Below, piece after piece: positions 36,801 through 46,657 of a stretch of 64,000 bases of DNA. The position numbers and the translations under genes are program-made. The DNA is from Pseudomonas mandelii (lineage in GTDB: Bacteria > Pseudomonadota > Gammaproteobacteria > Pseudomonadales > Pseudomonadaceae), in NCBI RefSeq assembly GCF_900106065.1, contig NZ_LT629796.1, forward strand, positions 682,001 to 746,000. The letters are read 5' to 3'. Within the stretch, counting starts at the first letter, position 1. The number at the start of each line of letters is the position of its first letter. The notes beneath the pieces are model-generated. The model saw only the letters and a program-made list of their open reading frames with translations, did not search any database and was not told where the DNA came from.

Positions 36801-38053
36801 CTAGGAATCTTAAACAGGCACTGTTCAGTGCTTTGCTGGTGTGGGCCGTGGCCTACCCGGTACTGGGTCTGAAACTGACCATCGTCGGCATCCACCTCGA
36901 AGTGCACGGCACCAGCAGCGCCACACTGATCACTATCGCGGTGTGCTCGGTGCTGATGTTCCTGCGGGTGCTGTTCGATCAACAGATCAGCTCGGCCTGG
37001 CGCTCGTCGCCAAACATGCCGCTGATTCCGGCCAAGGCCAGTAACTTCCTGACCCTGCCGACCACCCAACGCTGGATCATCATTGCGCTGATCGCCGGTG
37101 CCCTGGTCTGGCCGTTCTTCGGCTCTCGTGGTGCGGTGGATATCGCCACGCTGGTGCTGATCTACGTGATGCTCGGCCTCGGCCTGAACATCGTGGTCGG
37201 CCTGGCCGGCCTGCTCGACCTGGGTTACGTCGGCTTCTATGCCGTCGGGGCGTACAGCTATGCATTGCTGTCGCACTATCTGGGTCTGGGCTTCTGGATC
37301 TGTCTGCCGATCGCCGGCCTGATGGCGGCCACTTTCGGTTTCCTGCTCGGCTTCCCGGTACTGCGTCTGCGCGGCGACTACCTGGCGATCGTGACCCTGG
37401 GCTTTGGTGAAATCATCCGTCTGTTCCTGCGTAACCTCACCGATATCACTGGTGGCCCGAACGGCATCAGCAACATCGAGAAGCCGACGTTCTTCGGGCT
37501 CACCTTCGAGCGCAAAGCGGCAGAAGGCATGCAGACGTTCCACGAGTACTTCGGCCTGGCCTATAACTCGATCAACAAGGTGATTTTCCTCTACCTGGTT
37601 GCACTGTTGCTGGCCCTGGCTGCGCTGTTCGTGATCAACCGTTTGCTGCGCATGCCGATCGGCCGTGCGTGGGAAGCGTTGCGTGAAGACGAGATCGCCT
37701 GCCGTGCGCTGGGTCTGAATCCTACGGTCATCAAGCTTTCCGCCTTCACCCTGGGCGCCGCCTTCGCAGGTTTCGCCGGCAGTTTCTTCGCTGCCCGTCA
37801 GGGCCTGGTGACACCGGAGTCGTTCACCTTCATCGAGTCGGCGATCATCCTCGCCATCGTCGTATTGGGTGGCATGGGCTCGCAGTTGGGTGTGATCCTC
37901 GCGGCCGTGGTGATGATCCTGCTGCCGGAAATGATGCGTGAGTTCAGTGAGTACCGCATGTTGATGTTCGGCGCCTTGATGGTGCTGATGATGATCTGGC
38001 GTCCTCAAGGCCTGCTGCCCATGCAACGTCCTCACATGGAGCTGCGCAAATGA
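36797..38053 (+). CDS. braE: Branched-chain amino acid ABC transporter permease
   Basis: A 418-residue LivM-type permease, longer than BraD by an N-terminal helical extension of about 90 residues, which is usual in the family. Core segments are [40 protein letters not shown] and [22 protein letters not shown] overlaps occur with braD and with braF. Confidence 0.96.
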   Translation: MTRNLKQALFSALLVWAVAYPVLGLKLTIVGIHLEVHGTSSATLITIAVCSVLMFLRVLFDQQISSAWRSSPNMPLIPAKASNFLTLPTTQRWIIIALIAGALVWPFFGSRGAVDIATLVLIYVMLGLGLNIVVGLAGLLDLGYVGFYAVGAYSYALLSHYLGLGFWICLPIAGLMAATFGFLLGFPVLRLRGDYLAIVTLGFGEIIRLFLRNLTDITGGPNGISNIEKPTFFGLTFERKAAEGMQTFHEYFGLAYNSINKVIFLYLVALLLALAALFVINRLLRMPIGRAWEALREDEIACRALGLNPTVIKLSAFTLGAAFAGFAGSFFAARQGLVTPESFTFIESAIILAIVVLGGMGSQLGVILAAVVMILLPEMMREFSEYRMLMFGALMVLMMIWRPQGLLPMQRPHMELRK

Positions 38054-38817
38054 GCCGCGAGATCCTTAAAGTCGAAAATCTGAGCATGCGCTTCGGCGGC
38101 TTGCTGGCGGTCAACGGCGTGGCCCTGACCGTGAAGGAAAAACAGGTGGTTGCACTGATCGGCCCTAACGGCGCCGGCAAAACCACGGTGTTCAACTGCC
38201 TGACCGGTTTTTACAAGCCGAGTGGCGGCAGCATCCTGCTGGACGGCGAGCCGATCGAAGGCCTGCCAGGCCACAAGATCGCCCTCAAAGGCGTGGTGCG
38301 CACCTTCCAGAACGTGCGGTTGTTCAAGGACATGACCGCGGTCGAGAACCTCTTGATCGCGCAACACCGTCATCTGAACACCAACTTCCTGTCTGGTCTG
38401 TTCAAGACCCCGGCATTCCGCAAAAGCGAACGCGAGGCCATGGAGTTTGCCGAGTTCTGGCTGGACAAGGTCAACCTCACGCAGTTCGCCAACCGCCCGG
38501 CCGGCACCCTGGCCTACGGTCAGCAACGCCGTCTGGAAATCGCTCGCTGCATGATGACCCGCCCGCGGATCCTCATGCTCGACGAACCGGCCGCCGGCCT
38601 GAACCCGAAGGAAACCGAGGACCTCAAGGCGCTGATCAGCATGCTGCGTGAAGAGCACAACGTCACCGTGCTGCTGATCGAACACGACATGAAACTGGTC
38701 ATGAGCATTTCCGACCACATCGTCGTGATCAACCAGGGCACGCCTCTGGCCGACGGCACGCCGGAACAGATCCGCGACAATCCTGAAGTGATCAAAGCCT
38801 ACCTGGGGGAAGCGTAA
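38050..38817 (+). CDS. braF: Branched-chain amino acid ABC transporter ATPase (LivG type)
   Basis: A 255-residue nucleotide-binding subunit. Walker A is GPNGAGKTT, the signature loop [15 protein letters not shown], Walker [14 protein letters not shown], and the switch histidine lies in [11 protein letters not shown]. Its ATG overlaps the braE stop, and its stop is followed directly by braG. Confidence 0.97.
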   Translation: MSREILKVENLSMRFGGLLAVNGVALTVKEKQVVALIGPNGAGKTTVFNCLTGFYKPSGGSILLDGEPIEGLPGHKIALKGVVRTFQNVRLFKDMTAVENLLIAQHRHLNTNFLSGLFKTPAFRKSEREAMEFAEFWLDKVNLTQFANRPAGTLAYGQQRRLEIARCMMTRPRILMLDEPAAGLNPKETEDLKALISMLREEHNVTVLLIEHDMKLVMSISDHIVVINQGTPLADGTPEQIRDNPEVIKAYLGEA

Positions 38818-39519
38818 ATGCTGCAATTTGAAAACGTTTCCACCTTCTACGGCAAGATCCAGGCGCTGCACAGCGTCAACGTTGAAGTCCGCCAGGGCGA
38901 GATCGTGACCCTGATCGGCGCCAACGGTGCCGGCAAGTCGACCTTGCTGATGACCCTCTGCGGTTCGCCGCAAGCCCACAGCGGCAGCATCCGCTACATG
39001 GGTGAAGAGCTCGTCGGCCAGGACTCGTCGCAGATCATGCGTAAAAGCATTGCGGTCGTGCCGGAAGGTCGTCGAGTGTTCGCCCGCCTGACCGTGGAAG
39101 AGAACCTGTCCATGGGCGGATTCTTTACCAACAAGGGCGATTATCAGGAACAGATGGACAAGGTTCTCGGACTTTTCCCACGCCTGAAAGAACGCTTTGC
39201 CCAACGCGGCGGCACCATGTCCGGCGGCGAACAGCAAATGCTCGCCATCGGCCGTGCGCTGATGAGCAAACCCAAGCTGCTGCTGCTGGACGAGCCATCG
39301 TTGGGCCTGGCACCGATCATCATCCAGCAGATCTTCGACATCATCGAACAGCTGCGCAAGGATGGCGTGACGGTGTTTCTGGTAGAGCAGAACGCCAACC
39401 AGGCGCTGAAAATTGCCGACCGTGCCTACGTTCTGGAGAACGGCCGGGTGGTGATGACCGGCACGGGGGAAGCACTGCTGACTGATCCGAAAGTGCGCGA
39501 AGCGTATCTCGGCGGCTAA
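38818..39519 (+). CDS. braG: Branched-chain amino acid ABC transporter ATPase (LivF type)
   Basis: A 233-residue second nucleotide-binding subunit. Walker A is GANGAGKST, the signature loop TMSGGEQQMLAIGRAL, Walker B LLLLDEPSLGLAP, and H-loop position VFLVEQNANQAL carries Gln as is normal for LivF. It begins on the base after the braF stop and ends the operon before a terminator. Confidence 0.97.
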   Translation: MLQFENVSTFYGKIQALHSVNVEVRQGEIVTLIGANGAGKSTLLMTLCGSPQAHSGSIRYMGEELVGQDSSQIMRKSIAVVPEGRRVFARLTVEENLSMGGFFTNKGDYQEQMDKVLGLFPRLKERFAQRGGTMSGGEQQMLAIGRALMSKPKLLLLDEPSLGLAPIIIQQIFDIIEQLRKDGVTVFLVEQNANQALKIADRAYVLENGRVVMTGTGEALLTDPKVREAYLGG

Positions 39520-39534
39520 GCAATTGCGGTAAAC

Positions 39535-39561
39535 AAAAAACGGCCTTCGGGCCGTTTTTTT
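39535..39561 (+). terminator. Rho-independent terminator of the bra operon
   Basis: Stem ACGGCC / GGCCGT with a TTCG tetraloop and a T7 tract, 16 bases after braG. Confidence 0.93.
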
Positions 39562-39594
39562 GTGCCCGCCATAAACCTTCACGGCAATAAAGAC

Positions 39595-39693
39595 CCCCTG
39601 TGGGAGCGAACCTGCTCGCGATAGCGGAGTGTCAGTCAACAAAACCGTTGAAGGCGAAACAGCTATCGCGAGCAGGCTCACTCCCACAAGGGG
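39595..39693. repeat. REP inverted pair
   Basis: CCTGTGGGAGCGAACCTGCT and GCGAGCAGGCTCACTCCCAC face each other; the outer bases CCCC/GGGG extend the palindrome. Confidence 0.92.
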
Positions 39694-39819
39694 TCGGTGG
39701 TGTTTTGAGATTTTTAAAAAAGTTTTGCACTGGGCTGTAACGCATCGCGATGACCTCTCTCTAGAGGGGTAAGCCAGCACACACGCGGCTTACCAAAACT
39801 CAAACAACGGAGAAACATC

Positions 39820-40128
39820 ATGACTGCTACCACCCGCACCCTGTCCGCCACCGCCCTCGTTCTGGCCCTTGGTTCTGCGCTGAGCATGGCCGCTGTCTCC
39901 ACCGTCCAGGCCGCCGACAACAGCAACATGGAAAAATGCTTCGGCGTGGCCATGAAAGGTCATAACGATTGCGCCGCAGGTGCAGGCACCACCTGCGCCG
40001 GTACTGCCAAGATGGACCACCAGGCAAACGCCTGGAAACTCGTTCCGAAAGGCACTTGCGCCACCACCGAAAGCAAAACCTCGCCGACCGGTTTCGGTCA
40101 GATGGAAGCCTTCAAAGCCAAAGCCTGA
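39820..40128 (+). CDS. Bufferin precursor, DUF2282 family
   Basis: A 102-residue exported precursor. The signal peptide (about residues 1-31, ending VQA) is followed by [20 protein letters not shown]. Exactly four cysteines are present (40, 51, 59, 80) in the family pattern KCFGVA...NDCA...TCAG...PKGTC. DUF2282 peptides, called bufferins, are substrates of MNIO enzymes that convert cysteines to thiooxazole-type heterocycles, and the product binds copper. It heads an operon with the matching MNIO, DUF2063 and DoxX genes. GGAG precedes the ATG by seven bases. Modification here is inferred from operon content. Confidence 0.9.
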   Translation: MTATTRTLSATALVLALGSALSMAAVSTVQAADNSNMEKCFGVAMKGHNDCAAGAGTTCAGTAKMDHQANAWKLVPKGTCATTESKTSPTGFGQMEAFKAKA

Positions 40129-40154
40129 TCCGCCTCCCAGCCTGAGTGTCGACC

Positions 40155-41009
40155 ATGAACAATTCACTGTTCGGGCTCCCGCCCCGCGCCGGGCTGGGGC
40201 TCAAGACCGGGCACTTGCGTGAAGTGCTCGGTTCAAAGCCGGACATCGGCTTCTTCGAAGTCCACGCCGAAAACTACATGGTGGCCGGCGGCCCTTTTCA
40301 TCATTACCTGGGGTTGATCCGCGAGCAGTATCCGCTGTCGCTGCATGGCGTTGGCCTGTCCATCGGTGCCGAAGGTCCGCTGGATGTTCAACACCTGCAA
40401 CGCCTTGCCGAGCTGATCGAGCGCTACCAACCCCACTCCTTTTCCGAACACCTGGCCTGGTCAAGCCATGGCCCGGTGTTCCTCAACGACTTGCTGCCAC
40501 TGGCCTACGACAACGCGACGTTGAACCGCGTCTGCGAACACATCGATCAGGTGCAAACCACACTCAAACGCCCAATGCTGCTGGAGAACCCGGCGACGTA
40601 CCTGGCGTTCCAACGCTCGACAATCGATGAGGCCGACTTCATCAGCGAAGTCATTCGCCGCACAGGCTGCGGGCTGTTGCTGGACGTGAACAACGTTTAC
40701 GTGTCGAGCATCAATCATCAACGCGATCCTGTGGCCTACATCGATGCCCTGCCCCTTCATGCCGTCGGCGAGATTCATCTGGCCGGATTTGCCGAAGACA
40801 CCGACAGCCTCGGTGACCGTCTGTTGATCGACGATCACGGCGCGCCCATCGACAACGCCGTGTGGGCGCTGTACGTGCAAGTGCTGGAGCGTGTCGGACC
40901 AGTAGCAACGCTGATCGAACGCGACAATCAGGTGCCAGCCTTCGGCGTATTACACGCCGAAGCGCGTCAGGCCGATGAGTTGTTGCGATGCGCCGAGGTC
41001 CGGTCATGA
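40155..41009 (+). CDS. MNIO-family (DUF692) peptide-modifying oxidase, BufB type
   Basis: A 284-residue TIM-barrel multinuclear non-heme iron oxidase. It begins [20 protein letters not shown]. Metal-ligand segments of the family are visible: [54 protein letters not shown] and [11 protein letters not shown]. The ATG at 40155 is preferred to the GTG three codons earlier. The stop overlaps the next ATG (ATGA). It should modify Cys residues of the adjoining DUF2282 peptide. Confidence 0.9.
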   Translation: MNNSLFGLPPRAGLGLKTGHLREVLGSKPDIGFFEVHAENYMVAGGPFHHYLGLIREQYPLSLHGVGLSIGAEGPLDVQHLQRLAELIERYQPHSFSEHLAWSSHGPVFLNDLLPLAYDNATLNRVCEHIDQVQTTLKRPMLLENPATYLAFQRSTIDEADFISEVIRRTGCGLLLDVNNVYVSSINHQRDPVAYIDALPLHAVGEIHLAGFAEDTDSLGDRLLIDDHGAPIDNAVWALYVQVLERVGPVATLIERDNQVPAFGVLHAEARQADELLRCAEVRS

Positions 41010-41767
41010 GCAATCACGCCGATTTCGCCGCCGCCCTGCTTGATCCGGAGCGGCCCTGCCCTGACGGATTACTCAGCGTCAATGGCGCCGATCCGGCCAG
41101 CCGTTTCGCGGTGTATCGCAACAATGTGCAGGCCTCGCTGATCAACGCGTTGGCGGACAGTTACCCCGTGGTTGTGCAATTGGTCGGCGATGAATTCTTC
41201 CGGGCCATGGCCGGTGTTCATGTGCAAGGCTCCCCGCCCCGCAGCCCGTTGATGAATGACTACGGGCACGATTTCGCAGCCTTCATCGAAGGCTTTGCGC
41301 CCGCCGCCAGCGTGCCTTATCTGGCCGATGTCGCCCGATTGGAGCGCCTGCGCGTCATCGCGTATCACGCGGCCGATGCGCAGCCCCTGGAGCATGAGCA
41401 GATCGCCGCAGCACTGGCCGACCCGCAAGCCCTGAGCGAGCTCACCGTCGAACTTCATCCCTCCCTCAACCTGTTGAGTTCTGCCTTCGCGGTGGTGGCG
41501 ATCTGGGCGGCGCATCAACAGGAAACAACGCTGGCGGGGATTGACCTGAGCCAGGGACAACACGCGCTGGTGTTACGTAATGGCCTGGACGTTGAAGTAT
41601 TCGCCATCGATCAAGGTGCCAGCGCGTTCATCCAGTATCTGCAAAACGGCCAGTCACTGATGCAGGCGCTGGAAGCCGCCCCCGCCTTCGACCTCAGCCA
41701 AACCCTGGCGCTGCTGATCAGCCGCAACGCCATCACTCACTTGCATAACAACAAGGTATCGCCATGA
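41006..41767 (+). CDS. DUF2063 partner protein of the MNIO enzyme, BufC type
   Basis: A 253-residue protein. The N-terminal DUF2063 domain ([40 protein letters not shown]) binds the precursor leader for the MNIO enzyme in the known systems. The C-terminal half is helical. ATGA overlaps occur on both sides, with the MNIO and DoxX genes. Confidence 0.88.
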   Translation: MSNHADFAAALLDPERPCPDGLLSVNGADPASRFAVYRNNVQASLINALADSYPVVVQLVGDEFFRAMAGVHVQGSPPRSPLMNDYGHDFAAFIEGFAPAASVPYLADVARLERLRVIAYHAADAQPLEHEQIAAALADPQALSELTVELHPSLNLLSSAFAVVAIWAAHQQETTLAGIDLSQGQHALVLRNGLDVEVFAIDQGASAFIQYLQNGQSLMQALEAAPAFDLSQTLALLISRNAITHLHNNKVSP

Positions 41768-42258
41768 ACATCCGGACCGAATCACAGAACCCCATCGTTC
41801 GCGCCATCGCGTTACTGGAGATGATTCCCCGCAGTCTGATCGCCTTTATCGCGCGCTTCTCGATTGCGGCGGTGTTCTGGAAGTCCGGGCAAACCAAGGT
41901 CGAAGGCCTGGCCATCGACCTGTTTGACGGCTCCTTCCAGCTTGGCGTGCCGCATCTGGCGGACTCGACCATCCCGCTGTTCCAGAGCGAGTACCACGTG
42001 CCATTGCTGTCCCCGGAACTGGCGGCGCACCTGGCCGCCTTCGCCGAGCATGTCTTCCCGATGCTGATCCTGATCGGCTTCGCCACGCGATTTTCGGCGC
42101 TGGCCTTGCTGGGCATGACCCTGACCATTCAACTGTTCGTGTACCCCGACGCCTACCCGACCCATGGCACTTGGGCGGCGGTGTTGCTGTACCTGATGGC
42201 GACCGGGCCGGGGAAATTGTCGATCGATCATCTGATCGCCCGCCATTTCGCCCGGTAA
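41764..42258 (+). CDS. DoxX-family membrane protein of the bufferin operon
   Basis: A 164-residue protein with about four membrane helices and the DoxX pattern IARFSIAAVFWKSGQTKVEG near the N terminus and AEHVFPMLILIGFATRFSAL in the middle. DoxX proteins are regular members of DUF2282/MNIO operons; their role there is not settled. Its start overlaps the DUF2063 stop by four bases, so all four genes form one coupled unit. Confidence 0.88.
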   Translation: MNIRTESQNPIVRAIALLEMIPRSLIAFIARFSIAAVFWKSGQTKVEGLAIDLFDGSFQLGVPHLADSTIPLFQSEYHVPLLSPELAAHLAAFAEHVFPMLILIGFATRFSALALLGMTLTIQLFVYPDAYPTHGTWAAVLLYLMATGPGKLSIDHLIARHFAR

Positions 42259-42265
42259 ACATCTT

Positions 42266-42364
42266 CCCCTGTGGGAGTGAGCCTGCTCGCGATAGCGCTG
42301 TGTCAGTCAACATCAATGCTGAATGTCACACCGCTATCGCGAGCAGGCTCACTCCTACAAGGGG
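42266..42364. repeat. REP inverted pair
   Basis: CCTGTGGGAGTGAGCCTGCT faces GCGAGCAGGCTCACTCCTAC, with outer CCCC/GGGG extension, almost the same as the pair at 39595. The bufferin operon is thus bracketed by near-identical REPINs. Confidence 0.93.
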
Positions 42365-42377
42365 TGGATGTGGGCGG

Positions 42378-43292
42378 CTATTGCTGAAGACGCGCCAATG
42401 CCTCGCCGCTGCGTTTAAACCAATCAATCAAGTAGTCCGCCAACACCTGCGTGCGTTTGGGCAGTCCGCCCTGATACGGATGCACCAGGTACATCGGCAT
42501 GCTCCGCGTCTGATAATCACGCAGGAGCCAGCGCAATCGCCCGTCAGCCAATTCCGTTTGCAGCAGGTAGGAAGGCAACCGCGCAATGCCGGCCCCTGCC
42601 AGCGCTGCTTTTTTCAACAGGCTGTAGTGATTGCTGGCAAACGGACCCGACACTCGCACCCGCAGCAACTCGTGCTGCTGGTGATACAGCCATTCTTCGC
42701 GACCGCTGTAATGGCTGTTGAGCAGACAGCGATGGTCGGCCAACGCCTGGGGCGTCTGCGGCTCACCGTACTGTTCGAGATAGGCCGGGCTGGCGCAGGT
42801 CATTTCGTGCCAGGCCAGCAGAGGACGCGCGACCAAGCGTTGGTCATTGGCCACTTCGGAGCGGATGGCCAGGTCAAAACCGTCTCGGGACAAATCGTGA
42901 AAGCTGTTGTTGAGGTCCAACTCGATCTGCACCTCGGGATATTGGCGGGAAAATTCCAGCAACAAGCCATCGAAGAAGGTTTCCCCCAGCGAGACCGGAA
43001 CCGTCATGCGCACCGGCCCGGCCATGTCGTCCTTCAACCGCGCCAACGCCTGACGCGCCTTCTCGACTTGAACCACCAGCGCCTGGGCTTGAGGCAACAG
43101 CGCCGCGCCCGCCGCCGTCAAACTCAAACGGCGGGTGGTGCGTTGCAGCAAGACAACGGAGAACCGTGTTTCCAGCAAGCTGATGCGCTTGGACAACTGT
43201 CCCTTGCTGCAGCCCAATTGCTGCGCCGCCAGGGTGAAACTGCCCGCTTCGATCAACACCGCGAACGCCGCCAGATCATCCATCTCGCTCAT
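42378..43292 (-). CDS. LysR-family transcriptional regulator
   Basis: A 304-residue LTTR. The N-terminal winged HTH covers residues 1-60 (LAAFAVLIEAGSFTLAAQQL, GCSKGQLSKRISLLETR), and a periplasmic-binding-like effector domain follows from about 90. The ATG at 43292 begins the HTH directly; the in-frame extension upstream is leader. It is divergent from the SDR gene 105 bases away and probably controls it. Confidence 0.93.
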   Translation of the reverse strand: MSEMDDLAAFAVLIEAGSFTLAAQQLGCSKGQLSKRISLLETRFSVVLLQRTTRRLSLTAAGAALLPQAQALVVQVEKARQALARLKDDMAGPVRMTVPVSLGETFFDGLLLEFSRQYPEVQIELDLNNSFHDLSRDGFDLAIRSEVANDQRLVARPLLAWHEMTCASPAYLEQYGEPQTPQALADHRCLLNSHYSGREEWLYHQQHELLRVRVSGPFASNHYSLLKKAALAGAGIARLPSYLLQTELADGRLRWLLRDYQTRSMPMYLVHPYQGGLPKRTQVLADYLIDWFKRSGEALARLQQ

Positions 43293-43397
43293 GGATTGTT
43301 TCCATTTGAAAACCAAAGGTTGCCTATTAGCGCGCTTATCAATGGAAAAAACCACTCTAGACTGCAACCTCGTTCAACCACTTCGAGGAACAGCACG

Positions 43398-43997
43398 ATG
43401 AAAATTCTTTTGATAGGCGCAGGTGGCACCATCGGTTCAGCGGTCGACAAGGAACTGTCCCAGCGCCACGACATCATTCGCATCGGCCGTAACAGCGGCG
43501 ACTTCAATGTGGATATCAGCGACAGCGCCTCGATCCGCAAGCTGTTCGAGCAAACCGGTAAATTCGATGCGCTGGTCTGCGCTGCCGGCAACGTGACCTT
43601 TGCACCGCTGGATGAAATGAGCGAAGAAAGCTTTGCGCTGGGCTTGAAAGACAAGCTGATGGGCCAGGTCAACCTGCTGCTGATCGGCCGTGAATTCGCC
43701 AATGACGGCGCCTCGTTCACCTTGACCACTGGCGTGCTCAGCCACGACCCGATTCGCAGCGGCGCCTCGGCGGCATTGGTCAACGGCGCGCTCGACAGCT
43801 TCGTGCGTGCGGCGGCCATCGAACTGCCCCGCGGCTTGCGGGTGAACTCGATCAGCCCGACCGTTCTGCTCGAAGCCATGGGCAGTTACGCGCCGTACTT
43901 CCGGGGCTACAAGCCGGTTCCCGCAGCGGATGTGGCATTGGCCTACGCCAAAAGCGTAGAGGGCCTACAGACCGGCCAGACCTTTCACGTCGGCTGA
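43398..43997 (+). CDS. Short-chain dehydrogenase/reductase
   Basis: A 199-residue SDR. The NADP-binding motif is KILLIGAGGTIGSAVDKELS, an early acidic/basic segment RIGRNSGDFNVDIS follows, and the NNAG-type loop reads VCAAGNVTFAPL. The usual YxxxK site is replaced by a GASAALVNGALDSFVRAA region, as in the short atypical SDRs, so catalysis is uncertain. GAGGAA lies seven bases before the ATG at 43398. The divergent LysR gene is the likely regulator. Confidence 0.85.
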   Translation: MKILLIGAGGTIGSAVDKELSQRHDIIRIGRNSGDFNVDISDSASIRKLFEQTGKFDALVCAAGNVTFAPLDEMSEESFALGLKDKLMGQVNLLLIGREFANDGASFTLTTGVLSHDPIRSGASAALVNGALDSFVRAAAIELPRGLRVNSISPTVLLEAMGSYAPYFRGYKPVPAADVALAYAKSVEGLQTGQTFHVG

Positions 43998-44009
43998 CAC
44001 ACCACCCTC

Positions 44010-44106
44010 ACTGTAGGAGCGAAGCTTGCTCGCGAAAGCGTTCTGTCATTCATGACGATGCTGGATGCACTGGCCCCTTCGCGAGCAAGCTTCGCTCCTA
44101 CAGGAG
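44010..44106. repeat. REP inverted pair, AAGCTTCGCTCCTA variant
   Basis: CTGTAGGAGCGAAGCTTGCT faces GCGAGCAAGCTTCGCTCCTA. This variant carries a HindIII-like AAGCTT core absent from the other families. Confidence 0.92.
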
Positions 44107-44178
44107 ATCGAACATCGCTGGGGTTGTGATGAACGGTCAGGCTGCGTAACGTGGCGGCACTTGTCTGGAGAGCCAAAG

Positions 44179-44832
44179 ATGCGTGTTGCCCGTTCCTTAG
44201 TCCTTGTCGCCCTGCTTCCGCTGTTTGCCGCCTGCCAATTGTTTGATGGCCCGCGTGAAAGCGCCTCCCACGTGGGCCAGACCCGCCTGCAGGGCCAGTT
44301 GACGGCAGCGGACGGCAAGTTGCTGTTCCAGCCGTGCAATGAACAGCGCAGTTATGTGGTCAATGACAGCGGTGGCACCAGCGTCTTGCAAGAGGCCGCG
44401 GCCCTCGCCGATGCCCAGGGCAAGCTGTTCGCCGACGTGCGTGGGCAAATCGTCGACAGTCGCCTTGATCTTGAACAGCTGTACCGCGTCGAACGCTCCG
44501 GCGCCGCCTGCGACGATCCCAATTTCAAATTGCTGATCCTGCGCGCCGCCGGCCACTCGCCAGAGTGGAACGTCAAGGTCAGCGGCAAAGGCATGGTTAT
44601 CGACCGTGCCGGCCAGGCGCCCCTGGCCGTGCCCTATGTTGAAGAACAGCTGGGCGATGGCCGTTTCAATCTCAGCACCGAAGCCAATAACCAGCACATC
44701 GAACTGTGGGTCGCGCCGCAACGTTGCGTCGACAGCACCACCGGCAGCGTCCAGCACATGAGCGCCGAGCTGCGCATCGATGGTCAGGTGCAACGCGGTT
44801 GCGGGTATTTCGGCGGCTCGCGTAACGACTGA
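44179..44832 (+). CDS. Putative lipoprotein (COG3650-like)
   Basis: A 217-residue exported lipoprotein. The signal peptide ends LFAAC with Cys19 lipidated. The body carries GQTRLQGQLTAADGKLLFQPC, EWNVKVSGKGMVIDRAG and a C-terminal pair QRCVDSTTGS / QRGCGYFGG. Cysteine spacing suggests disulfides. The start is the ATG at 44179; the in-frame sequence before it runs through the REP pair and is not coding. Function unknown. Confidence 0.82.
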   Translation: MRVARSLVLVALLPLFAACQLFDGPRESASHVGQTRLQGQLTAADGKLLFQPCNEQRSYVVNDSGGTSVLQEAAALADAQGKLFADVRGQIVDSRLDLEQLYRVERSGAACDDPNFKLLILRAAGHSPEWNVKVSGKGMVIDRAGQAPLAVPYVEEQLGDGRFNLSTEANNQHIELWVAPQRCVDSTTGSVQHMSAELRIDGQVQRGCGYFGGSRND

Positions 44833-44926
44833 TCGTTTTTGCCTCACGGGACCGGCGTTTGGGGCTTATAATCGCCGCCTTCAAACGCCTTGGCGCAGTT
44901 GTGCGCCCCGCGAACCGGATCCTGTC

Positions 44927-46540
44927 ATGTTACGAATCACCGAACTCAAGTTGCCGATCGACCATCCCGATGAAGACCTGCGCCCTGCCATCGTGCAGCG
45001 CCTGGGCATCGCCAGCGATGACCTGCTCGATTTCACCTTGTTCAAGCGCAGCTACGATGCGCGCAAAAAGTCCTCTGAACTGTGCTTCATCTACACCATC
45101 GACCTCACCGCCAGGGATGAGGCCGCGTTGCTGCACAAGTTCGCCGATGACCGTAACGTCAACGTGGCGCCGGATGTCAGCTACAAAGTGGTCGGCCAGG
45201 CGCCGGCGGATCTTGAACAACGTCCTGTCGTCGTGGGTTTTGGTCCGTGCGGGATTTTCGCCGGGCTGCTGCTGGCGCAAATGGGCTTCAAGCCGATCAT
45301 CCTCGAACGCGGCACCGAAGTGCGTCAGCGCACCAAAGACACCTGGGGCCTGTGGCGCAAAAGCGTACTCAACCCTGAATCCAACGTGCAGTTTGGCGAG
45401 GGCGGCGCGGGGACATTCTCCGACGGCAAGCTCTATAGCCAGATCAAGGACCCGAAATTCATCGGTCGCAAAGTCCTGCACGAGTTCGTCAAGGCCGGCG
45501 CCCCGGAAGAAATCCTCTACGTCAGCAAACCGCACATCGGTACGTTCCGACTGACCGGCGTCGTGGAAAACATGCGCGAGCAGATTCGCGCGCTGGGCGG
45601 CGAAGTGCGCTTCCAGCAGCGGGTCACCGACGTGTTGATCGAGGACGGCCAACTGGTCGGCGTCGAGCTCAATGGTGGCGAACAGATTCATTCGAAACAC
45701 GTGATTCTTGCCTTGGGCCACAGCGCCCGGGACACCTTCCGCATGCTTCACAGCCGTGGCGTGTTCATGGAAGCCAAGCCGTTCTCGGTGGGCTTCCGCA
45801 TCGAGCACCCGCAGTCGCTGATCGACCGCGCACGCCTGGGCAAGTACGCCGGCCACCCGAAACTCGGGGCGGCAGACTACAAACTGGTGCACCACGCCAA
45901 GAACGGTCGCGCGGTGTACAGCTTCTGCATGTGTCCGGGCGGCACCGTGGTAGCGGCGACATCCGAGCCGGGCCGCGTGGTCACTAACGGCATGAGCCAA
46001 TACTCGCGTAACGAGCGTAATGCCAACTCCGGGATCGTCGTCGGGATCACCCCGGAAGTCGATTACCCGGGCGGCCCGCTGGCGGGTATCGAGTTGCAGG
46101 AACGCCTGGAATCCCACGCTTACGTGTTGGGCGGCAGCAACTACGAAGCCCCGGCGCAGTTGGTCGGTGACTTCATCGCCGGCAAGCCGTCCACCGAGTT
46201 GGGCAGCGTAGAACCGTCCTATAAACCGGGTGTTGCCTTGGGTGATCTGGCGCTGGCTCTGCCCGCGTTTGCCATTGAAGCCATTCGTGAAGCTCTGCCG
46301 GCGTTCGAAAAGCAGATTCGCGGTTACTCGCTGCATGACGCGGTGTTGACCGGGATCGAGACGCGCACCTCGTCGCCGCTGCGCATTACCCGCAACGAGT
46401 CGATGCAGAGCCTGAACGTGAAAGGTCTGTTCCCGGCGGGTGAAGGCGCGGGTTATGCGGGCGGGATTCTGTCGGCGGGTGTCGACGGGATTCGGATCGC
46501 CGAAGCCGTGGCCCGCGACATCCTCGGCCTGGAAGCCTGA
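44927..46540 (+). CDS. FAD-dependent dehydrogenase of the COG2509 family
   Basis: A 537-residue flavoprotein. Residues 1-90 form the N-terminal domain typical of this family (MLRITELKLPIDHPDEDLRP). The FAD motif VVVGFGPCGIFAGLLLAQMG is near 100-119, then QFGEGGAGTFSDGKLYSQIK and the late AGEGAGYAGGILSAGVDGIR. Length is standard. Activity is unknown for the family, although it is widespread. The ATG at 44927 has no strong ribosome site; in-frame sequence upstream overlaps the previous gene. Confidence 0.88.
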   Translation: MLRITELKLPIDHPDEDLRPAIVQRLGIASDDLLDFTLFKRSYDARKKSSELCFIYTIDLTARDEAALLHKFADDRNVNVAPDVSYKVVGQAPADLEQRPVVVGFGPCGIFAGLLLAQMGFKPIILERGTEVRQRTKDTWGLWRKSVLNPESNVQFGEGGAGTFSDGKLYSQIKDPKFIGRKVLHEFVKAGAPEEILYVSKPHIGTFRLTGVVENMREQIRALGGEVRFQQRVTDVLIEDGQLVGVELNGGEQIHSKHVILALGHSARDTFRMLHSRGVFMEAKPFSVGFRIEHPQSLIDRARLGKYAGHPKLGAADYKLVHHAKNGRAVYSFCMCPGGTVVAATSEPGRVVTNGMSQYSRNERNANSGIVVGITPEVDYPGGPLAGIELQERLESHAYVLGGSNYEAPAQLVGDFIAGKPSTELGSVEPSYKPGVALGDLALALPAFAIEAIREALPAFEKQIRGYSLHDAVLTGIETRTSSPLRITRNESMQSLNVKGLFPAGEGAGYAGGILSAGVDGIRIAEAVARDILGLEA

Positions 46541-46554
46541 AGCAACACCCCACT

Positions 46555-46645
46555 TGTAGGAGCGAGGCTTGCCCGCGAAGAACGATAATGCGGTCTTTTA
46601 GGAAGACCGCGTTAACCTCTTCGCGGGCAAGCCTCGCTCCTACAG
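46555..46645. repeat. REP inverted pair
   Basis: TGTAGGAGCGAGGCTTGCCC faces GGGCAAGCCTCGCTCCTACA across about 40 bases; same family as 3177 and 21291, followed by a G8 run. Confidence 0.93.
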
Positions 46646-46657
46646 GGGGGGGTGGTA

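Noticed and set aside
36335..38035. 566-codon minus-strand frame across braD and braE
   Set aside because: His/Gln/Asp-rich antisense product of membrane-protein codons; no support.
38032..39780. 582-codon minus-strand frame across braF and braG
   Set aside because: Antisense to two complete ABC ATPases; it starts within REP DNA.
39820..42258. Methanobactin-type operon
   Set aside because: The precursor has the DUF2282 four-Cys pattern and the partner is DUF2063, not the methanobactin precursor and MbnC.
42171..43397. N-terminal extension of the SDR frame (about 400 codons)
   Set aside because: It crosses the REP pair and the LysR gene; the SDR nucleotide motif begins right at the ATG at 43398.
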